A stretch of 64,000 bases of DNA, from contig NZ_KK211190.1 in NCBI RefSeq assembly GCF_000620865.1, positions 2,121,971-2,185,970 on the forward strand, written 5' to 3'. The DNA comes from Exiguobacterium sibiricum 7-3. GTDB taxonomy: Bacteria; Bacillota; Bacilli; Exiguobacteriales; Exiguobacteriaceae. The notes under the pieces are model-generated. The model was not told where the DNA came from. It searched no databases and saw only the letters and a list, made by a program, of their open reading frames with translations. The translations under genes were made by a program, and so were the position numbers. Positions 24,802-33,852 of this stretch are shown in pieces (positions within the stretch are counted from its first letter, which is position 1; every line of letters begins with the position of its first letter).

Positions 24802-26442
24802 TCACGCTGTTCCAGAACGTTGTTCGAGTACTAAATCCGTAATATTGACGGCATGGTCACCAATCCGTTCTAAATTCGACAGCAAATCTACAAAAATCAT
24901 GCCGGCTTGACCTGTACATTCGCCTGCGTTGACCCGTAAGACATGATGTTTCCGGAATGATCGTTCGAGTGAATCGAGCTTCCCTTCCAGTTCAAGTACT
25001 TGACGCGCCAGCGAAACATCGTCCGTTTCAACGGCTTTAATGGCTGTCCCAACGATTTTTTGGGTCAAGATGTACATTTCATCCAGTTCTTTTTTCGCCT
25101 TCTCAGTAAATGTAATCCGATTGACGATTTGGAAATCAACCAGTTCGATGACGTTTTCGACATGGTCACCAATTCGTTCAAAATCGTTGACCGCATGCAT
25201 GAGAAGTGAGTGACCGTTTGATTCCCGTTCGGACAAGTCATGTGCTGCAACTTTAACAAGATAACTGGTCACTTCTGTGTTCAGATGATTGATGGCATAC
25301 TCGATTTGACCTGCATCCGAGACATCTTTTTTATCATGCGATTGTGTATAACGATGTGCTTTCCCGAGTGCGTCTTTTGAGAATTCTCCCATTCGCAAGA
25401 CTTCCAGTTTCGCCTGACTTAAAGCAAGTGACGATGACTGATTCAAGATGTTTTGATCGAGGTGCCGCGGTTTTGAATCGACGGTCGTATCCGTTCCCGG
25501 TACGACTTTTTGGACGAGCCAAGCAATTTGCGCGATGAACCAGCACTGAATCAACGTATTGACGACGTTAAATGTTCCGTGGGCAAAGGCAATCTGCATT
25601 TTTGGTTCAAGATTAAGCGCTCCTGTAATCCACGTGATAAAACTTGAGAACAGCGGTAAGGCAATCAAGAATAAAATCGTTCCGACAATATTGAAGATCA
25701 CGTGTGCCGCCGCTGTACGTTTTGCAGCGATTGAAGCACCGAGTGCTGCCAGTACTGCAGTGATCGTTGTTCCGATGTTATCCCCAAACAAGACCGGTAA
25801 TGCGGCTTTAATATCAATCATTCCACCATCGTATAATTCCTGCAGAATACCGATTGTCGCAGAGGATGACTGAACCAATATAGTAAAGACTGTTCCGACG
25901 AACACACCGAGCAACGGACTATCTGACATCGAGACCGTCAAATCACGGAACCATTCACTCGATTCAAGAGGTGCCATTCCGTCACCCATTAATGTCAATC
26001 CATAAAAGAGAGCTCCAAATCCAAAGAAGATTTGGCCAATGTATTGAATCCTTTCTTTATTGAAGAAGAAAATCAAGAATGCTCCGATTGCAATCGCAGG
26101 GAGTGCCGCTTCCTTCACGTTAAAGCCGATGATAAAAGCAGTGATTGTCGTTCCAATGTTCGCCCCCATGACGACACCAATGGCTTGACGTAAATTCATC
26201 AAGCCCGCACTCACTAAACCGACGACAATGACGGTTGTTCCGGATGACGACTGGATCAAGACCGTGACGACAATACCAGCCAAAATCCCGAGAAACGGGT
26301 TGGAGGTATATTTATCTAAAATGTACCGCAGACGGTCTCCCGCTGTTTTTTGAAGACCATCTCCCATATACTTAATACCGAATAGGAAAATACCCAGTCC
26401 ACCGATAAAGGTGAAAATCATTTCCTGTAAATCATAGTTCAT
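24802..26442 (-). CDS. Na+/phosphate cotransporter with C-terminal PhoU-like domain
   Basis: 546-aa NptA-type transporter. Two Na/Pi repeats carry the QSSS motifs (LIQSSSGTT and LVQSSSATIG), each followed by GANIGTT or GDNIGTT, within eight or so helices over residues 1-310. The remaining 200 residues are cytosolic PhoU-like helical repeats with two ERIGDHVENVIE/ERIGDHAVNITD signatures. It imports phosphate using the sodium gradient, complementing Pst. AGGAGATG precedes the ATG. One TTCACT-N5-TTTACA pair upstream hints at PhoP control. Confidence 0.9.
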   Translation of the reverse strand: MNYDLQEMIFTFIGGLGIFLFGIKYMGDGLQKTAGDRLRYILDKYTSNPFLGILAGIVVTVLIQSSSGTTVIVVGLVSAGLMNLRQAIGVVMGANIGTTITAFIIGFNVKEAALPAIAIGAFLIFFFNKERIQYIGQIFFGFGALFYGLTLMGDGMAPLESSEWFRDLTVSMSDSPLLGVFVGTVFTILVQSSSATIGILQELYDGGMIDIKAALPVLFGDNIGTTITAVLAALGASIAAKRTAAAHVIFNIVGTILFLIALPLFSSFITWITGALNLEPKMQIAFAHGTFNVVNTLIQCWFIAQIAWLVQKVVPGTDTTVDSKPRHLDQNILNQSSSLALSQAKLEVLRMGEFSKDALGKAHRYTQSHDKKDVSDAGQIEYAINHLNTEVTSYLVKVAAHDLSERESNGHSLLMHAVNDFERIGDHVENVIELVDFQIVNRITFTEKAKKELDEMYILTQKIVGTAIKAVETDDVSLARQVLELEGKLDSLERSFRKHHVLRVNAGECTGQAGMIFVDLLSNLERIGDHAVNITDLVLEQRSGTA

Positions 26443-26662
26443 CTTGTCATCTCCTCATATACAAAGTGGAATTGATTTGTTCTTAAGAATTCATTATTTC
26501 AACCTCCCCTATTATGTAAAGGTCTAGTGAACTTGTAAATAGTTTTTCAGACATTCGATTGTTAAGGTTTTATTAATCTGTACCGATACAGATTAACCCT
26601 TTGAATAAAAGGTTTTTCATCAAATTAAATCTTGTTATAAAACAGAAGAAAGAGTGATTTAA
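26443..26662. promoter_or_regulatory. Divergent control region with 24-bp palindrome
   Basis: 220 bp between the Na/Pi transporter gene and a divergent membrane protein gene. A perfect inverted repeat TTAATCTGTA-CCGA-TACAGATTAA (26573-26596) lies in the centre and lacks a T run, so it looks like an operator. TTCACT-N5-TTTACA on the minus strand (26515-26531) is a partial Pho box nearer to the transporter gene. Confidence 0.5.
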
Positions 26663-27136
26663 TTGCATTTTTTAAGTCAACTGATTAATTACTTACAAAC
26701 TACCCTAATTCCAAACCGAGGATTTTTAAAGACCCGCCTTGCCGATGTATCCCTTTATTTTCGTGGATTAGCATGGATTTCCCTGTGGTCAACAATCATC
26801 GATAGTATTTTTCTTCAGCAATCGATTCCGTTCATCATTTGGTTCATCCTGCATTTCATCTTCATTGCAATCGCCATTTTGTTATACCTGTTATTTTTCT
26901 CTTATCTAAATCGCTGGTTCATTCAGTGGATTTTGCCAAGACCCTGGGCGTATCGCCAAGTGTTTCCTTATACTGTCGCTGCAAACATCTGGACTTTCCC
27001 GATTGGAGTTTTCCTTTACCAATTCGGATATCCGACTTTAGGAGCTGCATTCATTATCATCGGCCATCTCGTTTATTCGCTGACACCACTTCTGCTTGTT
27101 CGAAAAAAGAAAAAATCGTCCCGTCCGTCTTCTTGA
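26663..27136 (+). CDS. Unknown integral membrane protein
   Basis: 157-aa protein that I do not recognise. About four hydrophobic helices (roughly 32-50, 56-80, 100-122 and 126-145) are joined by short loops, and the C-terminus is basic (RKKKKSSRPSS), predicted to be cytosolic. The overall look is that of small Yip1-like or DUF1189-like membrane proteins, but this is only an impression. It starts at TTG behind GAAGAAAGAGTG, a weak site. It is divergent from the Na/Pi transporter gene and upstream of ispG. Confidence 0.6.
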   Translation: MHFLSQLINYLQTTLIPNRGFLKTRLADVSLYFRGLAWISLWSTIIDSIFLQQSIPFIIWFILHFIFIAIAILLYLLFFSYLNRWFIQWILPRPWAYRQVFPYTVAANIWTFPIGVFLYQFGYPTLGAAFIIIGHLVYSLTPLLLVRKKKKSSRPSS

Positions 27137-27327
27137 AATCAGATGAATCACTGGATTTAAGAAAAAAGCGTCCGCCCGGCGACGGATTGACTTTCCACCA
27201 TTCGTGTTAAACAATTGTAAATGTTCAATTTTCGTTCTTGTTTCTCGATTTTTAGGGAATAGTTCGATATGATAGTACAAGTAGTCATAAACAATCTGGC
27301 GTTATGCCACAAAAGGAGATTTTCGAT

Positions 27328-28431
27328 ATGCCGAAAATGGTCCATCGCTCTAAGACTCGTCCCGTTCGTGTTGGGGACCTTGTCATTGGTGGAAGTAATG
27401 AAGTCATCATTCAAAGTATGACGACAACAAAAACACACGACGTCGAAGCGACTGTCGCTGAAATTTTACGTCTAGAAGAAGCAGGATGCCAAATCGTCCG
27501 CGTTGCTTGTCCGGAAGAACGTGATGCGCTCGCACTTGCTGAAATCAAAAGCCGGATCAATATCCCGCTTGTCGTAGATATTCATTTCAACTATAAACTT
27601 GCTCTCATGGCGATCGAAGCGGGTGTCGATAAAATCCGAATCAACCCGGGTAACATCGGACGCCGCGAGAAAGTCGAAGCGGTCGTTACGGCAGCAAAAG
27701 CGAAAAACATTCCGATCCGGATTGGCGTCAATGCCGGTTCGCTCGAGAAACACATTCTTGAGAAATACGGTTATCCGACAGCTCGCGGGATGGTCGAAAG
27801 TGCTTTGCACCACATTAAGATTCTCGAGGATCTTGATTTCCACGATATCATCGTTTCCTTGAAAGCATCTGACGTTCAATTGGCGCTTGAAGCGTATCAG
27901 CTCGCTTCTGAATCATTTGATTACCCGCTGCACGTTGGAATCACGGAATCGGGTCCTTTACGGACAGGTTCATTAAAATCAGCTGCCGGTCTCGGTGCGA
28001 TTCTATCACGTGGTATCGGTAACACAGTCCGTGTCTCCCTTTCTGCCGATCCGGTTGAAGAAGTCAAAGTCGCAAAAGAAGTCTTGAAATCATTTGGTCT
28101 TGCTGCAAACGCTGCAACGTTGATTTCTTGCCCAACATGCGGACGGATTGAAATCGACTTAATGGCAATTGCTGCAGAAATCGAAGACTATATCGATAAA
28201 ATTCAAGTCAACATCAAAGTTGCCGTTCTCGGTTGTGCCGTCAACGGTCCTGGGGAAGCACGCGAAGCCGATATCGGAATTGCCGGCGCGCGTAACGAAG
28301 GATTATTGTTCCGTCACGGAGAAATCATCCGAAAAGTTCCAGAAGCAACGATGGTCGAAGAATTGAAAAAAGAAATCGATGCGATCGTTCTCGAAAAAGA
28401 AGCGGAAAAAGAAGCCGCAAAAACAAACTAA
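27328..28431 (+). CDS. ispG: 4-hydroxy-3-methylbut-2-enyl diphosphate synthase (flavodoxin type) IspG
   Basis: Penultimate enzyme of the MEP isoprenoid pathway; the [4Fe-4S] enzyme makes HMBPP from MEcPP. 367 aa. The N-terminal barrel begins [17 protein letters not shown]; the cluster cysteines are visible in ISCPTCGR and [12 protein letters not shown]. The start MPKMVHRSK is chosen because AGGAG is 9 nt upstream, unlike the ATG eight codons before it. ispH, the last enzyme of the pathway, lies 20 kb downstream in this window. Confidence 0.95.
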   Translation: MPKMVHRSKTRPVRVGDLVIGGSNEVIIQSMTTTKTHDVEATVAEILRLEEAGCQIVRVACPEERDALALAEIKSRINIPLVVDIHFNYKLALMAIEAGVDKIRINPGNIGRREKVEAVVTAAKAKNIPIRIGVNAGSLEKHILEKYGYPTARGMVESALHHIKILEDLDFHDIIVSLKASDVQLALEAYQLASESFDYPLHVGITESGPLRTGSLKSAAGLGAILSRGIGNTVRVSLSADPVEEVKVAKEVLKSFGLAANAATLISCPTCGRIEIDLMAIAAEIEDYIDKIQVNIKVAVLGCAVNGPGEAREADIGIAGARNEGLLFRHGEIIRKVPEATMVEELKKEIDAIVLEKEAEKEAAKTN

Positions 28432-28440
28432 GCTTAAGTC

Positions 28441-28474
28441 AAAAGAGCCCTCTTCCTAGAGTGGCTCTTTTTTT
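28441..28474 (+). terminator. Intrinsic terminator of ispG
   Basis: AAAAGAGCC and GGCTCTTTT pair, with inner CTCT/AGAG, and a T run follows. Confidence 0.92.
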
Positions 28475-28493
28475 CGTCTCCGCTTTTCGATTG

Positions 28494-28502
28494 TGTTATA
28501 CT
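28494..28502 (+). promoter_or_regulatory. Extended -10 promoter of the yqfW-like gene
   Basis: TGTTATACT is an extended -10 (TGn plus TATACT) without a good -35. It lies about 35 bp upstream of the GTG start and just after the ispG terminator. Confidence 0.6.
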
Positions 28503-28537
28503 AGTGGCAGAAAATTTATAGAATGTTGGTGATGTAA

Positions 28538-29107
28538 GTGAAAATCGGAATTGATATTGATGGAACAATCACTCATCCTTCTTCGTGCTTTAACTATATG
28601 AATAAATACCTCGGGACATCGATTGATTTTGAGATGGCCTCTGAATACGAACTTCATACCTATACGGATATGGAGCAAATCGAGTTTTGGGAATTCATGG
28701 TCAAATCAGGTCATGAACTTGGCATCTATCGTGAATCCATCCCACAAGAACTCGTCAAACAACATCTATGGGCGTTACGTAAACAGTATGATCTTCACTA
28801 TGTGACGGCACGGTCGGAAATTGTCCGCCCCGTAACCGAAGAATGGATCAAACAGCACGAGTTGCCACTTGATTCGTTAATCATGACCGGCTCACATGAT
28901 AAAGTACAAGTCGTGCGTGATTTGTCACTCGATCTCTTCATGGAGGACCGACTTGAAAATGCGATTCAAATTGCGGAAGATACGTCGATTCCCGTTATTT
29001 TGTTTGATGCTCCTTATAATCGTCGTCCCGTCCCTGAAAATATCGTCCGTGTCTCGTCTTGGAATGAGGCCGTTCAACAAATTCATAAGTTTGCTCCAAT
29101 TCGCTAA
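28538..29107 (+). CDS. yqfW: HAD-fold putative nucleotidase, YqfW-like
   Basis: 189-aa protein of the NT5C/YqfW family (HAD superfamily). The nucleophile and acid/base Asp lie in IDIDGTIT (motif I); motif II is YVTARSE, and motif III/IV is DLFMEDRLENA. This suggests dephosphorylation of a 5'-nucleotide, substrate unknown. It starts at GTG. Neighbourhood (after ispG, before zur) matches B. subtilis yqfW. Confidence 0.82.
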   Translation: MKIGIDIDGTITHPSSCFNYMNKYLGTSIDFEMASEYELHTYTDMEQIEFWEFMVKSGHELGIYRESIPQELVKQHLWALRKQYDLHYVTARSEIVRPVTEEWIKQHELPLDSLIMTGSHDKVQVVRDLSLDLFMEDRLENAIQIAEDTSIPVILFDAPYNRRPVPENIVRVSSWNEAVQQIHKFAPIR

Positions 29108-29131
29108 AACAGCCTTTATTGGCTGTTTTTT
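29106..29131 (+). terminator. Intrinsic terminator of the yqfW-like gene
   Basis: AAAACAGCC and GGCTGTTTT pair around TTTATT and end in T, directly after the stop. Confidence 0.9.
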
Positions 29132-29221
29132 CTGTATGTTGTAGTTCAAATATCGTACAATGGTGGCAGATTCCAAATTATCTCATTTTATACATAGCGC
29201 TAAACATGAAAGGATTTTTTT

Positions 29222-30298
29222 ATGCTATCGACCCTTAATATCTTTTTTCTGAATATCTGTATCATTTTTTTAGTTCTGTCCGTGACATTCTACCTCATGC
29301 GAAACCGGCTCCCCATTCAACGTGATTCAAAATTATCGACCCGTTTTTACTTTGGTTTAGCCAATGGTTTGACAGGCATCTTACTGATTCATAACTCGAT
29401 TTTCCTTAATGGCGCTTTTATTGACTTACGGTTATTGCCACTCGCCTTATCCGCTTTATACGGTGGACCGATCAGTATCCTGACGACGGGTTTCCTGTTA
29501 ATCACCTACCGGTTCCTACTCGATACGGGCGACTCTATGATTGCTTTGCAAAATTCCATCATTACGTTAGTCAGTTTCATCGGTCTTGTTTTGCTCTGTA
29601 CACGGTTCATCAAACAAAAGGCGGCTTTATTTACGGTCATCGTCACGATTGGCTCTCTCCTCGTTTTGATTCGGATGTTTTTCAGTGCAGCAGAAAACAA
29701 TGCATGGCAATCGATTTATGTCCCGTATTTTTTGATTACCACTTTTGCTTCCCTTCTGTTTTACCGGTTGTCCGGTATGTTGCAAGAGCATTTTGTCCTG
29801 TACTCATACCAATCCTACTTGGCTTCGACCGATCAATTGACACGACTTGCCAATCGTCATGTCATCATGGATAAAGTAGCGGTTTTTGAACAGGAGCAAG
29901 CTCCTTGGGGCGTCATCCTGTTTGATTTAGATTACTTCAAAGCCGTGAATGACGAATACGGACACGCCGTCGGAGATGCCGTGTTACGCCACTTTTCTGT
30001 TTTGCTGACCCAAGAATGTCCGGAAGACGTGACAGTCGGTCGATATGGCGGCGAGGAATTCATCGCCATCCTCCCGAACACATTCAAGGTTTCTCCTGTT
30101 CAATTGGCACAACAGATTGTTTCGACTGTAACGAAAACCCCTTTCGTTATGCAAGATCACGCACTTCCAATCACCGTCTCAGCCGGTGTTGCCTTTGCTC
30201 GACGTCAATCCGCAAGCACCGTTTTTAAACAGGCCGATGCTGCATTATATAAGGCAAAGAAAAACGGTCGAAATCAATCCCATCTGTATTCAAACTAA
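29222..30298 (+). CDS. Membrane diguanylate cyclase (5TM LytS-type sensor plus GGDEF)
   Basis: 358 aa. Residues 1-190 hold about six helices of the 5TMR-LYT type, with NGLTGILLI and LPLALSALYGGP as typical features of this sensor. Residues 200-358 form a GGDEF domain with RYGGEEF and substrate residues FDLDYFKAVND, so it is predicted to make cyclic di-GMP. No RxxD inhibitory site is seen upstream of GGEEF. It is convergent with an EAL-domain gene, with the terminator shared. The signal sensed is unknown. Confidence 0.9.
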   Translation: MLSTLNIFFLNICIIFLVLSVTFYLMRNRLPIQRDSKLSTRFYFGLANGLTGILLIHNSIFLNGAFIDLRLLPLALSALYGGPISILTTGFLLITYRFLLDTGDSMIALQNSIITLVSFIGLVLLCTRFIKQKAALFTVIVTIGSLLVLIRMFFSAAENNAWQSIYVPYFLITTFASLLFYRLSGMLQEHFVLYSYQSYLASTDQLTRLANRHVIMDKVAVFEQEQAPWGVILFDLDYFKAVNDEYGHAVGDAVLRHFSVLLTQECPEDVTVGRYGGEEFIAILPNTFKVSPVQLAQQIVSTVTKTPFVMQDHALPITVSAGVAFARRQSASTVFKQADAALYKAKKNGRNQSHLYSN

Positions 30299-30331
30299 AA
30301 CGGAAGTGACGTCAATCCGTCACTTCCGTTT
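30298..30331. terminator. Shared terminator of the GGDEF and EAL genes
   Basis: A perfect 14-bp stem AAACGGAAGTGACG / CGTCACTTCCGTTT with a 6-nt loop lies between the convergent genes. The loop holds the TGA of the EAL gene and the arm encodes its last residues TEVTD. T-rich sequence follows on the + side, and TTTTAG on the minus side. Confidence 0.88.
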
Positions 30332-32156
30332 GTTTCATTTGCAACAAGCAAATAATTTCCTCGAGGACAACAGGTTTTGCAAAAAAGTAACCTTGGAATA
30401 GATGAATGCCGATATTTTTGGCAATCCGAACCTCTTCGCCCGTCTCGACACCTTCTACGATACATTCAACGTGCATCGATTGACTGAGTTGGAAAATCGA
30501 TTCTAAGATCGATCGCCGCTTTTCCGACTCTTCGACTTGTTCGATAAATTGTTTCGGTACTTTTAACTGACGAAGCGGTAAGAGCCTTTCGAGGACATGA
30601 TACGAAGCATGCCCTGTACCGAAATCATCCAGCGATACCGGAAAGTCGAGTGTTTTGATTCGCCGTAACGCCCGCAGAATCGGCTGGCTCTCAAAATCAA
30701 GCGCCTGACTTTCCGTAATCTCGATTTTAATTTGTTTCGGCTGCAAGGAATACTTCAGTAACATCCGTTCGATGAACGGCATGAATGAATCATGTGTCAG
30801 TTGGCGTGGAGAAACATTCACGGACAAACTGAAGTCATCCGGAACAAGTCCGATCAGTCGCTTCCTCGTTTTACAGCCCTCCTCAAAAATCCATTCTCCG
30901 AGACGAATGATCAAGTCGCTTTTTTCTGCAATCGGAATGAAAACCGTGGGACGTCCTGCACCCGGGATGGGGCTGTTCCAACGCACTAGTGCTTCAAGAC
31001 CAATAAATCGGTCCTGATCGGAATCATACTGTAATTGATATACGAGATAAAAATCTTGATTGATATCTGCTTGCGATAACGCTTGAGCCGCCTCGACCCG
31101 AAGTGCCTGTTCGTCTCTCCACTCTTCATTCAGGCACATGACTTTTTCTGAATTCCGGATGCTTTCGGGAAGTGCGGATGTAATCTGTTGAATCCGTTTT
31201 GTCATGCTGGATGGATGGACCGCCCCATCATCGATGACGATGTATAAATTGACGTAAATCTGATGCCGGTCGACTTGATAAGGAGCCGACATCTGTTGGC
31301 TGAGTCGCTCCATCTCTTCCTGACAAGACACGCCGGGAGGCTTTTCCATCACGACGACGAGGGTTCCACCCTCGACACGAACCATCCCTAAATGCGGTGG
31401 TAACAAGGTTTTAAGGCGTTCGATACAATCAAATAACACCTGTTCTTGAATCTCATCGCCGAAATAACGAGCCAACTCATAATAATTTTCAAGATGAACA
31501 CCAACTAACAACAGTTGTTGATGATGCGGCCGGGCAAAACGTTCTTCCAATCCACGCATATTCAGGAGTTGTGTTTGTAAATCATGACGCGCTGCGTCAT
31601 GTAATTGATTTGCCAGCACTTGAAGACGATCGAGATGGCGAAGGTGAAGATGATTAATGATAAAGGCAATACAAATCGCAATCCCGATCATTCCAAGTCT
31701 GGCATAGTGATCAGTTGGATCAATTTCGACTGAAACCGTCTCCGATCGGAGCATGACATATGCATTGGTCGCAACGATGATGACGACGGCATACCACATC
31801 ATGATCCGGTCATACGCAATCAAGGCAATCATTAAAAATAAAAAGCAACTTGCCCATACCGTAACCGCCGCGTACGGCAACAAACTAATGGACGTAACCG
31901 GAATGATCAGAAACATGACAGATAACAAATGCGATTGATAACGGTTCGATAATCGACTGCGGCTGATTAAAAAGGTCATCAGACCAACGAGCACCAGTAC
32001 GCTGACAATCGTTGATCGATTTAAGTACGCATTTTGAATCGTTTCATCCGTCGTGATCCAAAAAATAAGTGCTCCTGCACTCATCAAAAAAAAGGCAAAG
32101 TTGCCAATCCACCGTTGCTGATTCTGAACGATTTTATCCACTGTCTTGATGGGCAT
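30312..32156 (-). CDS. Membrane cyclic-di-GMP phosphodiesterase (degenerate GGDEF plus EAL)
   Basis: 614 aa. An N-terminal half with about six helices (to residue 190) is followed by a degenerate GGDEF domain, where the signature is replaced by VEGGTLVV, and by an EAL domain. The EAL catalytic set is intact: GLEALVRW, VNVSPRQL, IEITESQAL, LDDFGTGH, LKVPK, EGVET and FQGY, so it is predicted to hydrolyse cyclic di-GMP. The start MPIKTVDK is chosen because AGGAGG precedes it closely; an earlier ATG would add 28 residues without such a site. It faces the diguanylate cyclase gene tail to tail. Confidence 0.9.
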   Translation of the reverse strand: MPIKTVDKIVQNQQRWIGNFAFFLMSAGALIFWITTDETIQNAYLNRSTIVSVLVLVGLMTFLISRSRLSNRYQSHLLSVMFLIIPVTSISLLPYAAVTVWASCFLFLMIALIAYDRIMMWYAVVIIVATNAYVMLRSETVSVEIDPTDHYARLGMIGIAICIAFIINHLHLRHLDRLQVLANQLHDAARHDLQTQLLNMRGLEERFARPHHQQLLLVGVHLENYYELARYFGDEIQEQVLFDCIERLKTLLPPHLGMVRVEGGTLVVVMEKPPGVSCQEEMERLSQQMSAPYQVDRHQIYVNLYIVIDDGAVHPSSMTKRIQQITSALPESIRNSEKVMCLNEEWRDEQALRVEAAQALSQADINQDFYLVYQLQYDSDQDRFIGLEALVRWNSPIPGAGRPTVFIPIAEKSDLIIRLGEWIFEEGCKTRKRLIGLVPDDFSLSVNVSPRQLTHDSFMPFIERMLLKYSLQPKQIKIEITESQALDFESQPILRALRRIKTLDFPVSLDDFGTGHASYHVLERLLPLRQLKVPKQFIEQVEESEKRRSILESIFQLSQSMHVECIVEGVETGEEVRIAKNIGIHLFQGYFFAKPVVLEEIICLLQMKQTEVTD

Positions 32157-32255
32157 CGGTCTCCTCCTTTCTGAATTGGATAATTGTCTTAAACTTTTCG
32201 ACATCACTTCATGATACTCCTGCACTCCCATTCCTAGCAATTATTTCCTAAAAAA

Positions 32256-32292
32256 AGACATGCCCCTTCATTTGTTCAAAGGAAACATGTCT
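32256..32292 (-). terminator. Intrinsic terminator of nnr
   Basis: On the minus strand AGACATG(TTT)CCTT pairs with AAGGGGCATGTCT, then seven T. Confidence 0.8.
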
Positions 32293-32306
32293 GTTCATAT
32301 TTTTCG

Positions 32307-33758
32307 CTAGTTAATAAGATCATCGTTTTCGACTTGACCTAGTTGTTCAATGACGTCTGTAGCGGTAATGCTGCTCGGATGAATTCGTTGTTCTACGTGT
32401 TTGGACGCTTGCGCATACCAAGATACCCCCATTGCAATCAGTCGTTCAAGCGATAACTGCTTGTAGTGTTTACGTTGCCCGAGCAAACTTGTAATCAGAC
32501 CGAACAATGTATCGCCACTGCCGCCTTTTGCCAATCCGCTTGACGCCCCGGCAACCACGTAACCGCCGCCGTCTGGTTTTGCGATTAAGATCACATGCGC
32601 TTTTAAAACAACAGTCACTTGATGCAACATCGCATAATCACTTGCCTGTTCAAATAAATCGTCTTGGACGGTTTGAACGGATTGATTCGTCATCCGTGCA
32701 AATTCACCGATGTGCGGCGTGACGACAATTGCCGCTTTACGTTCCGGATAACGATCCCGGATCAATGCGCTCGCATCCAGGACGACCGGGATGTCTTGAT
32801 CAAACAAAAGATCCAGCCAGTCCGAGACGGATTCCGAAGCTAAACCGGGTCCGATTCCAGCGACATCCACTTCTGTAACCATCTCTTGAATTGCTTCTGT
32901 CGTCTGATCGAGGACCATCGCTTCCGGAGCATTGACGATTAATCCGACTTGCGCCGTCGGAACAGTTGCGACCTGAAGCTTCCCGACGCCGGTTCGAAGA
33001 GCAGCACGTGCCGCCAGTTGAATCGAACCCGGCATGTTTTCGCTACCGCCAATCAATAACGCCGTGCCGTATGTTCCTTTATGACCGTATGCGTCACGGG
33101 TCAACAACGGTGCAATCGACTCAGAAAATAACTGCCATCCACCAAAGGCCGGTAACCCTAAATCAATCTTCTCCAGTCGCCCAAAAAACGGAGCGGTCTT
33201 CAACAAGAAAGCAGACCGTTTAAAGGCATGGAGCGAGAACGTCAAATCCGCTTTTATTCCCTGACCGGAAAACCCGATGGAATGATCGGTTGGAATGCCG
33301 CTCGGAACGTCAACGGCATACAGTGTTGCCCGTTGTTGCTGCTCACGCACCCAGTCAAACAAATCAGTCAGCGGTTTCGTCAGGCGGGATTGATCAAACC
33401 CCGTCCCAAACACAGCATCGACCATCACATCGTATTGGCCACACACTTCCTCTGCCACCAGACCAAATTTTTCGGCATAACGTTGGTGCAACAAAGCAGT
33501 CGGTGTTTTCGCCTCTCCAAACGGCGCATGAACCGTGACATCATAGCCGTCGCGTATCAGTTCACGCCCAATCACATACCCGTCTCCCCCATTATTACCT
33601 GTCCCACAGAGGATTAAGATCCGTTCTTTCCTGCCGTGGTTTTTCATGATGCGTTTAGCGATTTCGCTCCCCGCCCGTTCCATCAACACTTCAAGCGGCA
33701 AGCCGGATGTTTTTGCCCACTCATCGATTTGCCTTGCTTCCTGTGCCTCATAAATCAT
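32307..33758 (-). CDS. nnr: Bifunctional NAD(P)H-hydrate epimerase/dehydratase
   Basis: Repairs hydrated NADH and NADPH. The 483-aa protein has an N-terminal epimerase (YjeF) domain, with GTGNNGGDGYVIGR and AVFGTGFDQSR, and a C-terminal ADP-dependent dehydratase domain with AGIGPGL, VVTPHIGEF and GSGDTLFG. The start MIYEAQEARQ has GAGG 8 nt upstream; the two codons before it are an alternative. The gene is monocistronic between two terminators. Confidence 0.92.
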   Translation of the reverse strand: MIYEAQEARQIDEWAKTSGLPLEVLMERAGSEIAKRIMKNHGRKERILILCGTGNNGGDGYVIGRELIRDGYDVTVHAPFGEAKTPTALLHQRYAEKFGLVAEEVCGQYDVMVDAVFGTGFDQSRLTKPLTDLFDWVREQQQRATLYAVDVPSGIPTDHSIGFSGQGIKADLTFSLHAFKRSAFLLKTAPFFGRLEKIDLGLPAFGGWQLFSESIAPLLTRDAYGHKGTYGTALLIGGSENMPGSIQLAARAALRTGVGKLQVATVPTAQVGLIVNAPEAMVLDQTTEAIQEMVTEVDVAGIGPGLASESVSDWLDLLFDQDIPVVLDASALIRDRYPERKAAIVVTPHIGEFARMTNQSVQTVQDDLFEQASDYAMLHQVTVVLKAHVILIAKPDGGGYVVAGASSGLAKGGSGDTLFGLITSLLGQRKHYKQLSLERLIAMGVSWYAQASKHVEQRIHPSSITATDVIEQLGQVENDDLIN

Positions 33759-33805
33759 CTTCATCACCTCTGTTCGTCTTATTCCCCTTTTAGCTCATTT
33801 CAAGC

Positions 33806-33837
33806 AAAAAAAGCCCTTTGAACCATCAAAGGACTTT
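33806..33837 (-). terminator. Intrinsic terminator of the znuCB-zur operon
   Basis: On the minus strand AAAGTCCTTTGA pairs with TCAAAGGGCTTT (one T-G) around TGGT, followed by seven T. Confidence 0.9.
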
Positions 33838-33852
33838 CCGGTATCCATTTAC

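Noticed and set aside
26573-26596. Terminator for the gene upstream of ispG
   Set aside because: No T run follows on either strand and both flanking genes point away from it.
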